Origin: Thermosipho affectus
GTDB lineage: Bacteria > Thermotogota > Thermotogae > Thermotogales > Fervidobacteriaceae
Reading direction: 5' to 3'
Assembly (NCBI RefSeq): GCF_001990485.1
Contig: NZ_LBFC01000021.1
Span: 1-64,000 of the forward strand
DNA: 64,000 nucleotides
Part shown: piece by piece, positions 1 to 8,968 of the stretch
Layout of the letters: the number at the start of each line of letters is the position of its first letter
Numbering within the stretch: the stretch's first letter is position 1
The notes under the pieces: generated by a model
The model's input: only the letters and a program-made list of their open reading frames with translations
What the model was told of the DNA's origin: nothing
The model's database searches: none
Position numbers and translations under genes: made by a program

Positions 1-30
1 AACGCACTTATGTTATGATTAATTCTCATA
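1..30 (-). CDS. fliC: Flagellin, N-terminal start only (runs off left edge)
   Basis: Reading leftward, an ATG at 30-28 opens MRINHNISA before the window ends. This is the strongly conserved first segment of bacterial flagellins (MRINHNISALN in Thermotogae). A strong Shine-Dalgarno GGAGGTGGG lies at 34-42, and a sigma-28 type promoter lies further upstream at 79-105. Only nine full codons are visible, so the identification rests on this signature plus the promoter class. Flagellin is the exported filament subunit, and its chaperone FliS is encoded near 14.2 kb in this window. Confidence 0.8.
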
Positions 31-78
31 CCTTACCCACCTCCGTGTGTGTTATTCAGAGTGCCTTGGACATTAATC

Positions 79-105
79 TTATCGGAATTTTTGGAAAAAA
101 CTTTA
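79..105 (-). promoter_or_regulatory. Sigma-28 (FliA) promoter for flagellin
   Basis: On the minus strand TAAA (105-102) is followed by exactly 15 bases and TCCGATAA (86-79). The bacterial flagellar sigma-28 consensus is TAAA-N15-GCCGATAA, so only the first base of the -10 box differs. Transcription would start near 72, giving a leader of about 40 bases before the flagellin ATG. Confidence 0.8.
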
Positions 106-119
106 AAGTTTTTTTGTGG

Positions 120-125
120 TATAAT
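120..125 (+). promoter_or_regulatory. Possible -10 box for the AmrS-like gene
   Basis: TATAAT lies 21 bases ahead of the chosen ATG at 147. No good -35 is seen at 17 bases; TTGGAA at 91-96 is 23 bases away. It sits just upstream of, and back to back with, the flagellin sigma-28 promoter. Confidence 0.35.
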
Positions 126-146
126 TTTTTTAGGGTGGTGTTAATT

Positions 147-1127
147 ATGAAAAAAATGGCAACGTTTTTTGATGAAAAAGATGGTGGGATTGTTTGTGAA
201 CTTTGTCCACGTAAATGTTTTTTAAAAGATGATCAAATGGGTTTTTGTAAAGTTAGAAGAAATGAAGATGGAATTTTGTATACCATGAATTACGGTGAAA
301 TAAGTGCTATTGCAATGGAGCCAATTGAAAAGAAACCGTTTTTTCATTTTAGACCAAAAGATAAAGTATTTTCCATAGGTTCCTGGGGATGTAATTTTTC
401 ATGTGGTTTTTGCCAAAATTGGGAAATTTCTCAGGTTAAACCTGCTGTAAAAACTGTTACTCCTGTACAAATTGTTGAGATGGCTAAAAATAGTAATTCA
501 GGTGGGATAGCATTTACTTATAATGAACCTATTGTGGGATATGAATTTGTGCTTGATACTAGTAGAATTTCTCATAAGGAAGGTTTGTATAATGTTTTAG
601 TTACTAATGGTTATATAGAATTGGAACCACTTTCGGTATTAATACAAAATATTGATGCGATAAATATTGATGTAAAGGGAAACGAGAGTTTTTACAGGGA
701 AATTGGGGGGGATTATAATCATATTTTAAAGGTTATTGAATTTTTAAAATCAAGAGGAATACATGTAGAGGTTACAACACTTGTTATTCCAGGGAAAAAT
801 GATAATGAAGGGGATTTATCAAAGATTTTCGAAGATATTTCGAAAATTGATAGAGATATCCCATTGCATTTAACTAGGTATTTTCCAGCGTATAAATATG
901 ATATTTCTCCAACTCCTATTGAAAAATTGGAAAAATTATTTTATATTGCAAAGGAATTTTTGAATTTTGTATATCTTGGAAATGTATTTGATAAAAAGTT
1001 TGAAACCACTTTTTGTCCAGAGTGTCATACGGAGTTGATTGTAAGGGACGGTTATAAAGTTGAGGTAAAGAATCTTACAGAAGGAGGAATTTGTAAAGTA
1101 TGCGGAAAAAAAATAGTAAAGATTTGA
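147..1127 (+). CDS. amrS: AmrS-like radical SAM protein (COG1180, PflA-like)
   Basis: A 326-residue radical SAM enzyme of the AmmeMemoRadiSam system type, related to pyruvate formate-lyase activating enzymes. The cluster ligands are Cys82, Cys86 and Cys89 (CNFSCGFC). An N-terminal Cys set (17, 20, 24, 34) and a C-terminal zinc-ribbon-like CPEC...CKVC pair flank the core. The frame is open from 15, but ATG 147 follows GGGTGG at 133-138 and starts where family members begin. The usual partner proteins (AmmeMemo, AMMECR1) are not nearby. The natural substrate of this family is poorly known. Confidence 0.88.
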   Translation: MKKMATFFDEKDGGIVCELCPRKCFLKDDQMGFCKVRRNEDGILYTMNYGEISAIAMEPIEKKPFFHFRPKDKVFSIGSWGCNFSCGFCQNWEISQVKPAVKTVTPVQIVEMAKNSNSGGIAFTYNEPIVGYEFVLDTSRISHKEGLYNVLVTNGYIELEPLSVLIQNIDAINIDVKGNESFYREIGGDYNHILKVIEFLKSRGIHVEVTTLVIPGKNDNEGDLSKIFEDISKIDRDIPLHLTRYFPAYKYDISPTPIEKLEKLFYIAKEFLNFVYLGNVFDKKFETTFCPECHTELIVRDGYKVEVKNLTEGGICKVCGKKIVKI

Positions 1128-2155
1128 ATCGACTTTCGAGAATTTCTTTGATATTTACAATTCTTTTGGTAGTGTTGATTGGTGTAGTTTTAATTACAAG
1201 TTTTTTTAAAAAAAATGTAAAGTATGAAACTTTTGAAACATTTTCTTTAGGGACATATGTACAGTTGAGAATTTCGACAAAATCCAATGCAACGATAATT
1301 GCAAGAGAGATTTTTCAAGAGCTTAATAGAATAACAAAAAAATTTGATCCGTACAATCCAGAATCAATTATTTACAAATTGAACAACAGCAATGGATGGT
1401 TAGAAGTTGACGATGAAACTTTTGCCGTAGTTGATTTGTCACTACAATATGCGAAAATTACAAATGGAAGTTTTGACCCTACTTTGGGAAGACTTGTAAA
1501 ACTTTGGGGATTTGATAAGTTTGCGGAAAAAGAAAATAAAACCTTTAAAGTTCCAGCGAGAGTGGAAATTGATAAAGTGCTAAAAAAGTGTGGTTATGAA
1601 AAAGTAGAAATGGATTACAAAAATAGAAGGATAAAGACGAATGGTGTTTGGCTTGATCTTGGAGGGATTGTAAAAGGATATGCACTTGAAAGGGCTTATC
1701 AAATTGCAAAGGAAGCAGATCAAGAATGTACAGGTTTTATAGAAGCAGGAGGAGACATTAGGATATTAGGGCCCAAGTTTGGAAGAGATTATTGGATTAT
1801 AGGGATTAGAAATCCGAGGGGAAGTGACAGTATAGATTATATATACCTTAAAAGTGGAGCTGTCGCAACCAGCGGAGATTATGAGAGGTTTTTTGTAGTA
1901 AATGGAAAAAGATATCATCATATATTGGATATTTCTACAGGATATCCCGCGACAAGTGCTATAAGTGCGACTGTTATTGCAGACGACGCTATAAAAGCCG
2001 ATGCATTTTCTACTGCAGCTTTTGTTTTAGGAAAGAATAAATGGCTTTATACAAGGACTATTATGCCCAAAAATAATGCGGATGTATTTTTGGTTACCGA
2101 TGAGTTGAAATATTTAAAAACAGATGGTTTTGTATATTATGAAAATACATATTAA
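1100..2155 (+). CDS. apbE: FAD:protein FMN transferase (ApbE family)
   Basis: A 351-residue protein with a basic N-terminus and one membrane anchor at about residues 14-35, so the catalytic part is predicted outside the membrane. ApbE enzymes transfer FMN from FAD to Thr/Ser of redox proteins such as Rnf or Nqr subunits. Visible family motifs are FDPTLGRL, EAGGDIRILG, a GY/ISTGYPA segment, and an Asp-Ala-x-Ser-Thr metal/flavin site (DAFST) near the C-terminus. There is no lipobox Cys. The start overlaps the AmrS gene by 28 bases and has GGAGG at 1083-1087, 12 bases ahead of the ATG. Confidence 0.93.
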   Translation: MRKKNSKDLNRLSRISLIFTILLVVLIGVVLITSFFKKNVKYETFETFSLGTYVQLRISTKSNATIIAREIFQELNRITKKFDPYNPESIIYKLNNSNGWLEVDDETFAVVDLSLQYAKITNGSFDPTLGRLVKLWGFDKFAEKENKTFKVPARVEIDKVLKKCGYEKVEMDYKNRRIKTNGVWLDLGGIVKGYALERAYQIAKEADQECTGFIEAGGDIRILGPKFGRDYWIIGIRNPRGSDSIDYIYLKSGAVATSGDYERFFVVNGKRYHHILDISTGYPATSAISATVIADDAIKADAFSTAAFVLGKNKWLYTRTIMPKNNADVFLVTDELKYLKTDGFVYYENTY

Positions 2156-2167
2156 GGAGGTTTTGAA

Positions 2168-2509
2168 ATGAAAAAATTGAAAAGTTTTGGTGGAAAGAAC
2201 CTTGGTGGTAAATCTATGAATCAACTTCAAAAAATTCAAGAGGAAATGCAAAAGAAACTTCAGGAAGTAGAGGGAAGTTTTGCAAATATGGAAGTTGAAG
2301 TTAGTGTTGGAGGGGGAGCAATAAAAATAGTAGCAACAGCAGATAGAAAGGTAAAGGATATAGAATTAGACGAAGATTTATTAGAAGATGGTGAAACACT
2401 TAAGGACTTGTTAATTGCTGGTATGAACGAGTTGATGGAAAAAATTGAAAAACTAAGAGAAGAGGAAATGGCAAAAATTACTCAAAGCTTTCTTCCATTT
2501 GGAATATGA
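2168..2509 (+). CDS. ybaB: Nucleoid-associated protein, YbaB/EbfC family
   Basis: A 113-residue protein with the family layout: a glutamine/lysine-rich first helix, then [20 protein letters not shown] and an acidic second half ending in a long helix. YbaB proteins are dimeric DNA-binding proteins, often linked to recombination genes. Here the N-terminus carries about 15 extra residues rich in Lys and Gly. AAGGAGG precedes the ATG with good spacing. It is part of a tight rightward run with apbE and the rhomboid gene. Confidence 0.93.
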   Translation: MKKLKSFGGKNLGGKSMNQLQKIQEEMQKKLQEVEGSFANMEVEVSVGGGAIKIVATADRKVKDIELDEDLLEDGETLKDLLIAGMNELMEKIEKLREEEMAKITQSFLPFGI

Positions 2510-2517
2510 GGTGAATT

Positions 2518-3183
2518 ATGAAAAAAGAAAGTTTTTATTACCTTATATTAGTGAATGTTGTTATTTTACTCTTAATTGAAATACTGAAATTTTTTAGTTA
2601 CAATGAGGTTATGTTATATTTGATGTTTGGTGCACAGTATGGTCCGTTGGTTTCCAGTGGACAGTGGTATAGAATTATTACTGCAATGTTTGTCCATGGA
2701 GGTTTTATTCATTTAATATTTAACATGTATGCTTTGTATTTTTTAGGACGTATCGTTGAGAATGTGTATGGTACTGATAAGTTTTTATCGCTTTATTTTT
2801 TGACTGGTATTGTTGGAAATGTAGCAACCCATTTGTTTTATTACAAATCTTTTTCAGTAGGGGCTAGTGGAGCCATTTTTGGATTAGTTGGAGTGTTATT
2901 TGCAGCAGGGTTTAGAAGAGATACGCCATATACTTTAAAATCTCTAACTGGTAGTGCTTTATTACCGATGATTTTGGTAAATATCTTTTTAGGATTTATG
3001 CCTGGTTCTAATATAAATAATGCTGCACATTTGGGTGGTTTCTTTACTGGAATGGTTTTGGGATATTTTGTTCCTATATATGATTATTCTTGGAATGTCA
3101 GAAAAATCTGGAAGATATTAAAATGGATTTTAATTTTGTTGGTTATAATTTCGTATTTTTTATTATTCATTAATGAGGTGTAA
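2518..3183 (+). CDS. Rhomboid family intramembrane serine protease
   Basis: A 221-residue polytopic membrane protein with about six transmembrane helices. The catalytic dyad is Ser117 in GASGAIFG and His171 in AAHLGGFFTG; the oxyanion/loop signature HLIFNM with Asn69 is also present. Rhomboids cleave transmembrane substrates within the bilayer. It starts eight bases after ybaB. The substrate is unknown; the downstream secreted protein could be a neighbour by chance. Confidence 0.94.
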   Translation: MKKESFYYLILVNVVILLLIEILKFFSYNEVMLYLMFGAQYGPLVSSGQWYRIITAMFVHGGFIHLIFNMYALYFLGRIVENVYGTDKFLSLYFLTGIVGNVATHLFYYKSFSVGASGAIFGLVGVLFAAGFRRDTPYTLKSLTGSALLPMILVNIFLGFMPGSNINNAAHLGGFFTGMVLGYFVPIYDYSWNVRKIWKILKWILILLVIISYFLLFINEV

Positions 3184-3185
3184 AT

Positions 3186-4226
3186 ATGAGAAAAGTTGTA
3201 TTATTTTTTCTTTTCTTTTCTATCTCTTTTTTTGGAGAAATTTTAATGCTTTATCCTGAACATGGGTTACTTGTAAAAAATATTTCTGATGGCTTTATAT
3301 TACCTGAAAAGTGGAAGGTGAAAAGTATTCAAGGTAGTTTTCATGTAAAAGATATTTTTATTGATGAAAAATTAAAATATGTACCAAGTATAAAGGGAAA
3401 TTTTGTTTATAAAAATGGGGAGTTTGTTTCAAATGATGGTAAGGAATACAAAATAATTGATGGATATTTTTTCGAAATAACACAACACCCCAAGGTGGTC
3501 AAGAAGATATTTTTAGATACGAAAAAGGCAACGGCAACTTTTTTGGTAGATGGAAGGTACAGTTTTTCTTATATTTTAAACGAAAATGTTTTATCTCAAT
3601 TTTTAAACATTTATGCAGATGTTGATAGTGCTTTTGTTTTTGTAGTTTCAGAGCCTCAACAAAATAGATGGTTAATGAAAGGTTCAGGCGAAACAAATAT
3701 TCAAGGTAAAAAAGTCTACCAATTAGGTGAAATTGAGGATTTAAGAAATGAAAGAACTATTTTGATTGATAGGATGAAAGTGGAACGCTTAGATTATAAC
3801 TACGTTGAACTATATGATTATGTAACGAATTGGAATCCCACAAAAAGGATGGTATACATAAAGACATTAAGACAGTTACCTGCTGGAAAAATTACGGTTT
3901 GGTCAAAATTATATAATAGGTATTTGCCATTAGATCAGGCTTATTTGCCGGATACAAATGAAGAGATTGAAATATTTTTAGGATATTCATGGAATAATTG
4001 GTATAAATGGAATGTAAAAACATCTCTTAATTTGGGGAATAGAAAGAGAATATCTGGAGAGTTGAGTTTAAAAGGAAGAGGAGTATATAAAATAAAGATA
4101 TTTGGAAAGAACATTGGTAGTATAAAAACCAACGTAGAAGTTATTGAAAAAAACGAAAGTTACATTATTTTACTTGCACATAATACTCAAACTATCTTTA
4201 TTGAATATGAAAAGGATAAAAATTAA
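3186..4226 (+). CDS. Secreted protein, possible DUF4139-like C-terminal region
   Basis: A 346-residue protein with a signal peptide (about residues 1-17, MRKVVLFFLFFSISFFG) and no further membrane segment. The body is beta-rich. A segment around residues 225-275 (LPAGKITVW, then IEIFLGYSW) resembles the beta-sandwich of DUF4139 proteins, which often have such an LPAG-KV-VY motif. That relation is inference from the motif only. It is the last gene of the rightward run and ends in a strong palindromic terminator. Confidence 0.6.
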   Translation: MRKVVLFFLFFSISFFGEILMLYPEHGLLVKNISDGFILPEKWKVKSIQGSFHVKDIFIDEKLKYVPSIKGNFVYKNGEFVSNDGKEYKIIDGYFFEITQHPKVVKKIFLDTKKATATFLVDGRYSFSYILNENVLSQFLNIYADVDSAFVFVVSEPQQNRWLMKGSGETNIQGKKVYQLGEIEDLRNERTILIDRMKVERLDYNYVELYDYVTNWNPTKRMVYIKTLRQLPAGKITVWSKLYNRYLPLDQAYLPDTNEEIEIFLGYSWNNWYKWNVKTSLNLGNRKRISGELSLKGRGVYKIKIFGKNIGSIKTNVEVIEKNESYIILLAHNTQTIFIEYEKDKN

Positions 4227-4250
4227 GCCTGGAAATTTCCAGGCTTAATT
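4221..4250. terminator. Bidirectional terminator between convergent genes
   Basis: A perfect 30-base inverted repeat with 15-base arms runs from 4221 to 4250, with AATTTTT on the right side. It covers the stop codons of both convergent genes (ending at 4226 and 4245). Confidence 0.85.
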
Positions 4251-4772
4251 TTTGGCTATTTTATCTATAAATGTAAGTGTGTCAAAGACTCGAAAATAAT
4301 AATTTGGGCTGTTATTCCAAAAATTCAAAGCTTCTATTACATTAAAGTTAGTTATATTTTTCATTATAAGATATAGGTATCTGTATGATATTCTTATTTG
4401 AAGCTGTGGAAATTTTATAAGTTCATCGTGAGGGATTTTCTGAGCAAGTGTTTTGATTTCAGGAAAGAAAATGGAAACATAATCAACAGCTGACTTGTGG
4501 AGTTGACAATAACCAACTGCATGGCCACTATCACCGTATAAATTTTTAAAACCACTTTCAGATACAATTAGTGATACAAATATTTGATAGGGTACTTGTG
4601 GAAATCTTTCGTATTCTTCAGAAACTGTATATGCGATCAATTTTGCACGTTCTTCAGAGACATTGTAGTATTTTGCAACTTTATATGTGTATTGATAAGC
4701 TTCTTTAAACATGTTATTAGAGAATAGTACTATTGATATAATAATCAATGTTAATACAATATGTTTTTTCAT
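4245..4772 (-). CDS. Lytic transglycosylase-like (SLT) exported protein
   Basis: A 175-residue protein with a signal peptide (about residues 1-18) followed by a goose-lysozyme/SLT-like domain. The motif LIVSESGFKN carries the candidate catalytic Glu, and GDSGHAVGYCQLH corresponds to the GA-GLMQ motif of SLT enzymes. SLT enzymes cleave peptidoglycan glycan strands. It is small for the family, with a minimal domain. GGAGGTGG precedes the ATG. It is transcribed alone, leftward, opposite the L,D-transpeptidase gene. Confidence 0.75.
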   Translation of the reverse strand: MKKHIVLTLIIISIVLFSNNMFKEAYQYTYKVAKYYNVSEERAKLIAYTVSEEYERFPQVPYQIFVSLIVSESGFKNLYGDSGHAVGYCQLHKSAVDYVSIFFPEIKTLAQKIPHDELIKFPQLQIRISYRYLYLIMKNITNFNVIEALNFWNNSPNYYFRVFDTLTFIDKIAKN

Positions 4773-4914
4773 ATCAAGTCCACCTCCATAGATATATTTT
4801 TTGTATTGTGATTATAATATATTTTTTCTTTACTTTTGTGTACACATATATACGATAAAAGAACAAAATCTTCACAAATGTTAACTAATTTGAACTAATA
4901 TTAAGTTTTAAGTG

Positions 4915-4923
4915 TGATATAAT
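4915..4923 (+). promoter_or_regulatory. Extended -10 promoter of the L,D-transpeptidase gene
   Basis: TGATATAAT (TGn plus TATAAT) ends seven bases before the ATG at 4930, so the transcript would begin at or next to the start codon. No Shine-Dalgarno is seen between the -10 box and the ATG. Confidence 0.6.
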
Positions 4924-4929
4924 AAAAAT

Positions 4930-6177
4930 ATGAAGAAAATTTACATGATTTTATATTTATTTCTTACAGTACTACTTTTTTCGGCGCATTATGTAGAAGT
5001 TCATACCGTCACCGCTACGGGGATTGTTTTATCCATAACACCGTATTATAGTGCTGTCAAAGCACCAAAAGTTTATATTTATGGGCCTACAGGTTTTGTA
5101 AGAGCAGAAAATATTGGGAATAATCTTTACGAATTTGAGGATGGGAAATTTAGTTGGATTGTACCTATAATTTTTGGGGAAAATAGATTCGGACAGATTG
5201 TTACCGGTGTACTTCCTACGCCAATTATTGATGTGTACCAATATAAAAAAAATGTTAGTGTTAAGGTGCTTACCAACCCAAAAGATTTGTCTTTAACTGT
5301 GAAGGTGGATACAGATTATGATGTTGTTTCCGGGGATATCGATGGAGATAAAATGATTTTAATTAAGAGCGATAGTGGTTATATACTTTATACAGATAAA
5401 AAAAGAAAAGAACATCAAAATATCTTAAAAATAACTGTTAAGCTTGATGGAAAAAAGAGTAAAGATGTAACGTATAAATTATTTACTTTAAATGGTTTTA
5501 CAACTTATCTTCGAGGTGATTTTACACCGTATGTTTTTAACAAAATCACTACCCATGTAGTAAAGAAAGGAGAAACATTGTGGGAAATTGCTAAAAAGTA
5601 CGGTGTAAGAACGGCTGATTTACAAATTATAAACGAATTGGATGATCCTAATAAGATATATGCAGGTATGAGATTAGATATAGGAAAGGTGCAGTTTACA
5701 GAAGGATTAACATCTATAGTTGTTAACCTTGCAACTTCTAGGTTAGCGGTATATTATGCGGGGAAATTAGTAAAAATCTTTCCCGTGGCAATTGGAAGAA
5801 GTGATTCAATGCCCCCGGGAATTTATTGGATTTTTGATAAACAAATTGATCCCGCACTTTATTGGTTTGGAGAATATATTCCTCCTCGTTCACCGATTAA
5901 TGGATTGGGAACTAGGTTTTTGCAACTTTCGAATCCCAAATATGGAATTCACGGAACAACAAAGCCATGGGAAATAGGTAGGAGAATATCACATGGTTGT
6001 GTTAGAATGTTTAATAGAGATGTTGAAACATTAGATTCTTTTGTTGATTTGGGAAGTCCCGTATTTGTGGTAAAAAATTTTAAAGATTTTCCGGAGAATT
6101 TGTCTAATATTCCTGAGTTTGTTAAATTTAAGATTCAAACGAAAAAAATAAAAAACAGGGAGGATAAGGGAGGATAG
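4930..6177 (+). CDS. L,D-transpeptidase with LysM domain
   Basis: A 415-residue exported protein: signal peptide (about 1-18), a beta-rich N-terminal region to about residue 200, a LysM domain at about 208-252 (VVKKGETLWEIAKKYGV), then a YkuD domain at about 263-394. The YkuD active site is SHGCVRM with His355 and catalytic Cys357. Such enzymes make 3-3 peptidoglycan cross-links or attach proteins to the wall. The mRNA may be leaderless, because the -10 box is so close to the ATG. It is followed two bases later by a dehydrogenase gene. Confidence 0.93.
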   Translation: MKKIYMILYLFLTVLLFSAHYVEVHTVTATGIVLSITPYYSAVKAPKVYIYGPTGFVRAENIGNNLYEFEDGKFSWIVPIIFGENRFGQIVTGVLPTPIIDVYQYKKNVSVKVLTNPKDLSLTVKVDTDYDVVSGDIDGDKMILIKSDSGYILYTDKKRKEHQNILKITVKLDGKKSKDVTYKLFTLNGFTTYLRGDFTPYVFNKITTHVVKKGETLWEIAKKYGVRTADLQIINELDDPNKIYAGMRLDIGKVQFTEGLTSIVVNLATSRLAVYYAGKLVKIFPVAIGRSDSMPPGIYWIFDKQIDPALYWFGEYIPPRSPINGLGTRFLQLSNPKYGIHGTTKPWEIGRRISHGCVRMFNRDVETLDSFVDLGSPVFVVKNFKDFPENLSNIPEFVKFKIQTKKIKNREDKGG

Positions 6178-6178
6178 T

Positions 6179-6805
6179 ATGAATATATTAATTACAGGGG
6201 CAAATAGGGGAATTGGTCGAGCATTACTCCTTGAAGCACAAAGACGGGGATACACAACTATTGCCACAATGAGAAATCCGGTTGAGAGTGCATATTATTT
6301 AGATTTATCAGAAAAAGATTCAATAGATAAATTTGCAGATGAGTTGGTTGAAACTGTAGATATCTTAATAAATAATGCAGGAGTTTTGTATAAGGATAAT
6401 TTTGGTAATTTAGATTATGAAAATTTCATAAAAACTTTTAAAGTTAATACTTTGGGAGCTTTGTTTCTTACAGAGGCTCTGTATAAAAGAGGAAAATTAA
6501 GACAGGGAGGGAAAGTTGTAAATATTTCTTCCGTGTTGGGATCTATCGAATTGACAAGTGGAACGAATAGTTTTTCGTATTCCCTTTCTAAAGCAGCCCT
6601 TAATATGGTAACCAAACTTTTATCGAATAAATTGAAAGGTATATCAGTTATTTCCGTACATCCAGGTTGGGTAAAAACAGAGATGGGAGGAAAAGAAGCA
6701 CCAGTCTTACCAAATGATTCTGCAAAGGGTATATTGAATGTAATTGAAGAGATAAATGATACAGGCGTATTTGTAGATTATACAGGTAAATTGCTGCCTT
6801 GGTGA
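6179..6805 (+). CDS. Short-chain dehydrogenase/reductase (SDR)
   Basis: A 208-residue classical SDR with TGANRGIG at the cofactor site, NNAG, a Ser in NISSVLGS, and Tyr134-x3-Lys138 (YSLSK). It oxidises or reduces a carbonyl/alcohol with NAD(P)H; the substrate cannot be read from sequence. It is shorter than the usual 240-250 residues, mainly at the C-terminus. GGGAGGATAGT precedes the ATG, which itself overlaps the end of the L,D-transpeptidase transcript. Its 3' end overlaps glgX by 28 bases, tail to tail. Confidence 0.92.
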   Translation: MNILITGANRGIGRALLLEAQRRGYTTIATMRNPVESAYYLDLSEKDSIDKFADELVETVDILINNAGVLYKDNFGNLDYENFIKTFKVNTLGALFLTEALYKRGKLRQGGKVVNISSVLGSIELTSGTNSFSYSLSKAALNMVTKLLSNKLKGISVISVHPGWVKTEMGGKEAPVLPNDSAKGILNVIEEINDTGVFVDYTGKLLPW

Positions 6806-8967
6806 TTTTTTTTACTAATTAATATAACCGAACTTCTAGGTTGAGTGGTATATTTAAATCCTATTTGTTCAGGTATATCTAAGAAATCATTTGGTGAATC
6901 TTTAGATGTATCAACAACACGATACCAAGTTTTTTCGTGCAATATGGGGAGTGTAAAGGTAAGTGGTTCTCTCCATTGGTTCAAGATAACAAATATGTCA
7001 TTATCCTCCGTGGCATTTTCACACAAAAAGTCGTTTCCACTTATCATAAAGGCCAAAGAATGCGAATGGTAGGACCAATCTGGTTCAAATGGTTTTATAC
7101 CGTGCCAACTAATATCTGCAATACCATCACCAGTTAAGTCTTTCCCGGTGAAAAAGTGTTTTCTACGAAGGGCATGGTGTTTTTTTCTAAAATCAATCAT
7201 TTTTTTGAAAAATCTAAAAATATCGTAGTGTTTTTCTTTAAATGTCCAATTAAGCCATGTTTTTTCATTGTCTTGACAATACGCATTATTGTTTCCGTAT
7301 TGTGTTCTGTATATTTCATCTCCCATTAAGATCATTGGAGTGCCATGCGATATCATAAGGATTGTTATAAAGTTTTTTACTTGACGCTTTCTTAATTTTA
7401 TAATTTCGGGATTATCTGTTTCACCTTCAACTCCATAATTATAACTAAAGTTTTCATTAGTGCCATCTTGATTATTTTCTCCATTTTCTTCATTGTGTTT
7501 TTCGTTGTAACTTACTAAATCTCTCATTGTAAAACCGTCGTGGCAAGTTATAAAATTTATACTAGCGTGTGGATTTTTCTTCCCGTATAAGTCTTTACTC
7601 CCTGTTATTCTTTGTGCAAGTTCAACAATTACCCCCTCATCCCCCCTAACGAATCTTCTAATTGTATCTCTGTATTTTCCGTTCCATTCTGCCCAACCTT
7701 TTGGGAATTCGCCTAAGAAATATCCTCCAGCTGCATCCCAGCCTTCTGCAATAAGTTTTAGGTTATGTAAAATTGGATCTTCTGCTATGTCCTTTAAAAG
7801 TGATAAATCTCCTATCCATCTTCCATCTGGAGTTCTCCCAAGTACTGCGGCAAGGTCAAATCTAAAACCATCTACATGCATTTCAGTTGCCCAATATCTT
7901 AAACTGTCTATAATCATTTCTTTTACAACTGGATGATTACAATTTAACGTGTTACCGCATCCTGAATAATTAAGGTAATACCTTTTGTTTTTAGGATTTA
8001 GCATATAGTATATTTCATTGTCAATTCCCCTGAAATTTAAAGTTGGCCCCAATTCGTTTCCTTCACCTGTGTGATTGTAAACAACATCTAGAATAACTTC
8101 AAAACCATTTTTGTGCATTTCTTTTACAAAATCTTTGAATAAGAATACTTGCTCACCAAGTTTTAAACCTATTGAATAGTTTCCGGTAACTGCAAAAAAA
8201 CTCAAAGGATTATATCCCCAAACATCTTTAAGTCTTTCACCAGTAATAGGATTAATTCTATCAATGGAATTAACGTTAAATTCAAAAATAGGCATTAATT
8301 CAATTGTAGTTACTCCTAATTCTTTTAAATGATCTAGTTTTTCAATAATTCCAAGAAAGGTTCCAGAAAATTTTATCTTAGAAGTAGGACTTATTGTGAA
8401 TAGTCTAACGTGCATTTCATAGATTATAGTGTCTTCCCAAGGTATATGCAATTGCTTGTCATTGCCCCAATCGTACTTTGAATCATCTATTACAATTGAT
8501 TTTGTTGGACTTTTTGCAGAATCTTCTGTGGAGAAAGATAAATCTTTTAAAGGAGAATTTATATCATATCCGTATGCAGAAGATGAATCCCAATCAAATG
8601 AACTAGAAATAGCTTTGGAATATGGATCGACTAGTAACTTGTTATGATTAAACCTTTTTCCATTTTCTGGATCATATGGGCCAAATATTCTCCAACCGTA
8701 ATATTGTCCATGTTTTACACCGTATATGTAAATATGCCAAATATCCCCTGTTTTATTTGATACAGGATCTAATTCAAATCTATGAGAAGGTTCATCGTCA
8801 TAGTAGTTTTGATAAAGTTCCAAAACTACTTTTTCGGCATTTCTGGAAAAAATACCAAAATTTACACCTGTATCATCTGGTGTAGCACCAAGTTTTGGAT
8901 ATCCCTTTTTTGTTTTTAAAATAATACTTGAATCGGGATTGTTATACTGTAGAGGATAATCTGCCAT
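6778..8967 (-). CDS. glgX: Glycogen debranching enzyme GlgX / isoamylase family
   Basis: A GH13 debranching enzyme of about 729 residues. An N-terminal CBM48-like domain (VNFGIFSRNAEKVVLEL) precedes the catalytic barrel. Key segments are DVVYNHTGEG, the nucleophile in DGFRFDLA, the acid in LIAEGWD, and FITCHDGFT with the third Asp. It hydrolyses alpha-1,6 branches of glycogen or pullulan; no signal peptide, so cytoplasmic. I prefer ATG 8967, one base after the OsmC stop codon, over the in-frame TTG at 8982; this suggests translational coupling. Its end overlaps the SDR gene tail to tail. Confidence 0.93.
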   Translation of the reverse strand: MADYPLQYNNPDSSIILKTKKGYPKLGATPDDTGVNFGIFSRNAEKVVLELYQNYYDDEPSHRFELDPVSNKTGDIWHIYIYGVKHGQYYGWRIFGPYDPENGKRFNHNKLLVDPYSKAISSSFDWDSSSAYGYDINSPLKDLSFSTEDSAKSPTKSIVIDDSKYDWGNDKQLHIPWEDTIIYEMHVRLFTISPTSKIKFSGTFLGIIEKLDHLKELGVTTIELMPIFEFNVNSIDRINPITGERLKDVWGYNPLSFFAVTGNYSIGLKLGEQVFLFKDFVKEMHKNGFEVILDVVYNHTGEGNELGPTLNFRGIDNEIYYMLNPKNKRYYLNYSGCGNTLNCNHPVVKEMIIDSLRYWATEMHVDGFRFDLAAVLGRTPDGRWIGDLSLLKDIAEDPILHNLKLIAEGWDAAGGYFLGEFPKGWAEWNGKYRDTIRRFVRGDEGVIVELAQRITGSKDLYGKKNPHASINFITCHDGFTMRDLVSYNEKHNEENGENNQDGTNENFSYNYGVEGETDNPEIIKLRKRQVKNFITILMISHGTPMILMGDEIYRTQYGNNNAYCQDNEKTWLNWTFKEKHYDIFRFFKKMIDFRKKHHALRRKHFFTGKDLTGDGIADISWHGIKPFEPDWSYHSHSLAFMISGNDFLCENATEDNDIFVILNQWREPLTFTLPILHEKTWYRVVDTSKDSPNDFLDIPEQIGFKYTTQPRSSVILISKKNHQGSNLPV

Positions 8968-8968
8968 A

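Noticed and set aside
15-146. 44 extra N-terminal codons for the AmrS-like protein
   Set aside because: No ribosome site at 15, the sequence does not look like the family, and it would overlap the flagellin promoter region. ATG 147 has a good site.
7541-8900. Rightward open frames inside glgX and other long genes
   Set aside because: They are shadows of real genes on the other strand with no ribosome sites or family signatures.
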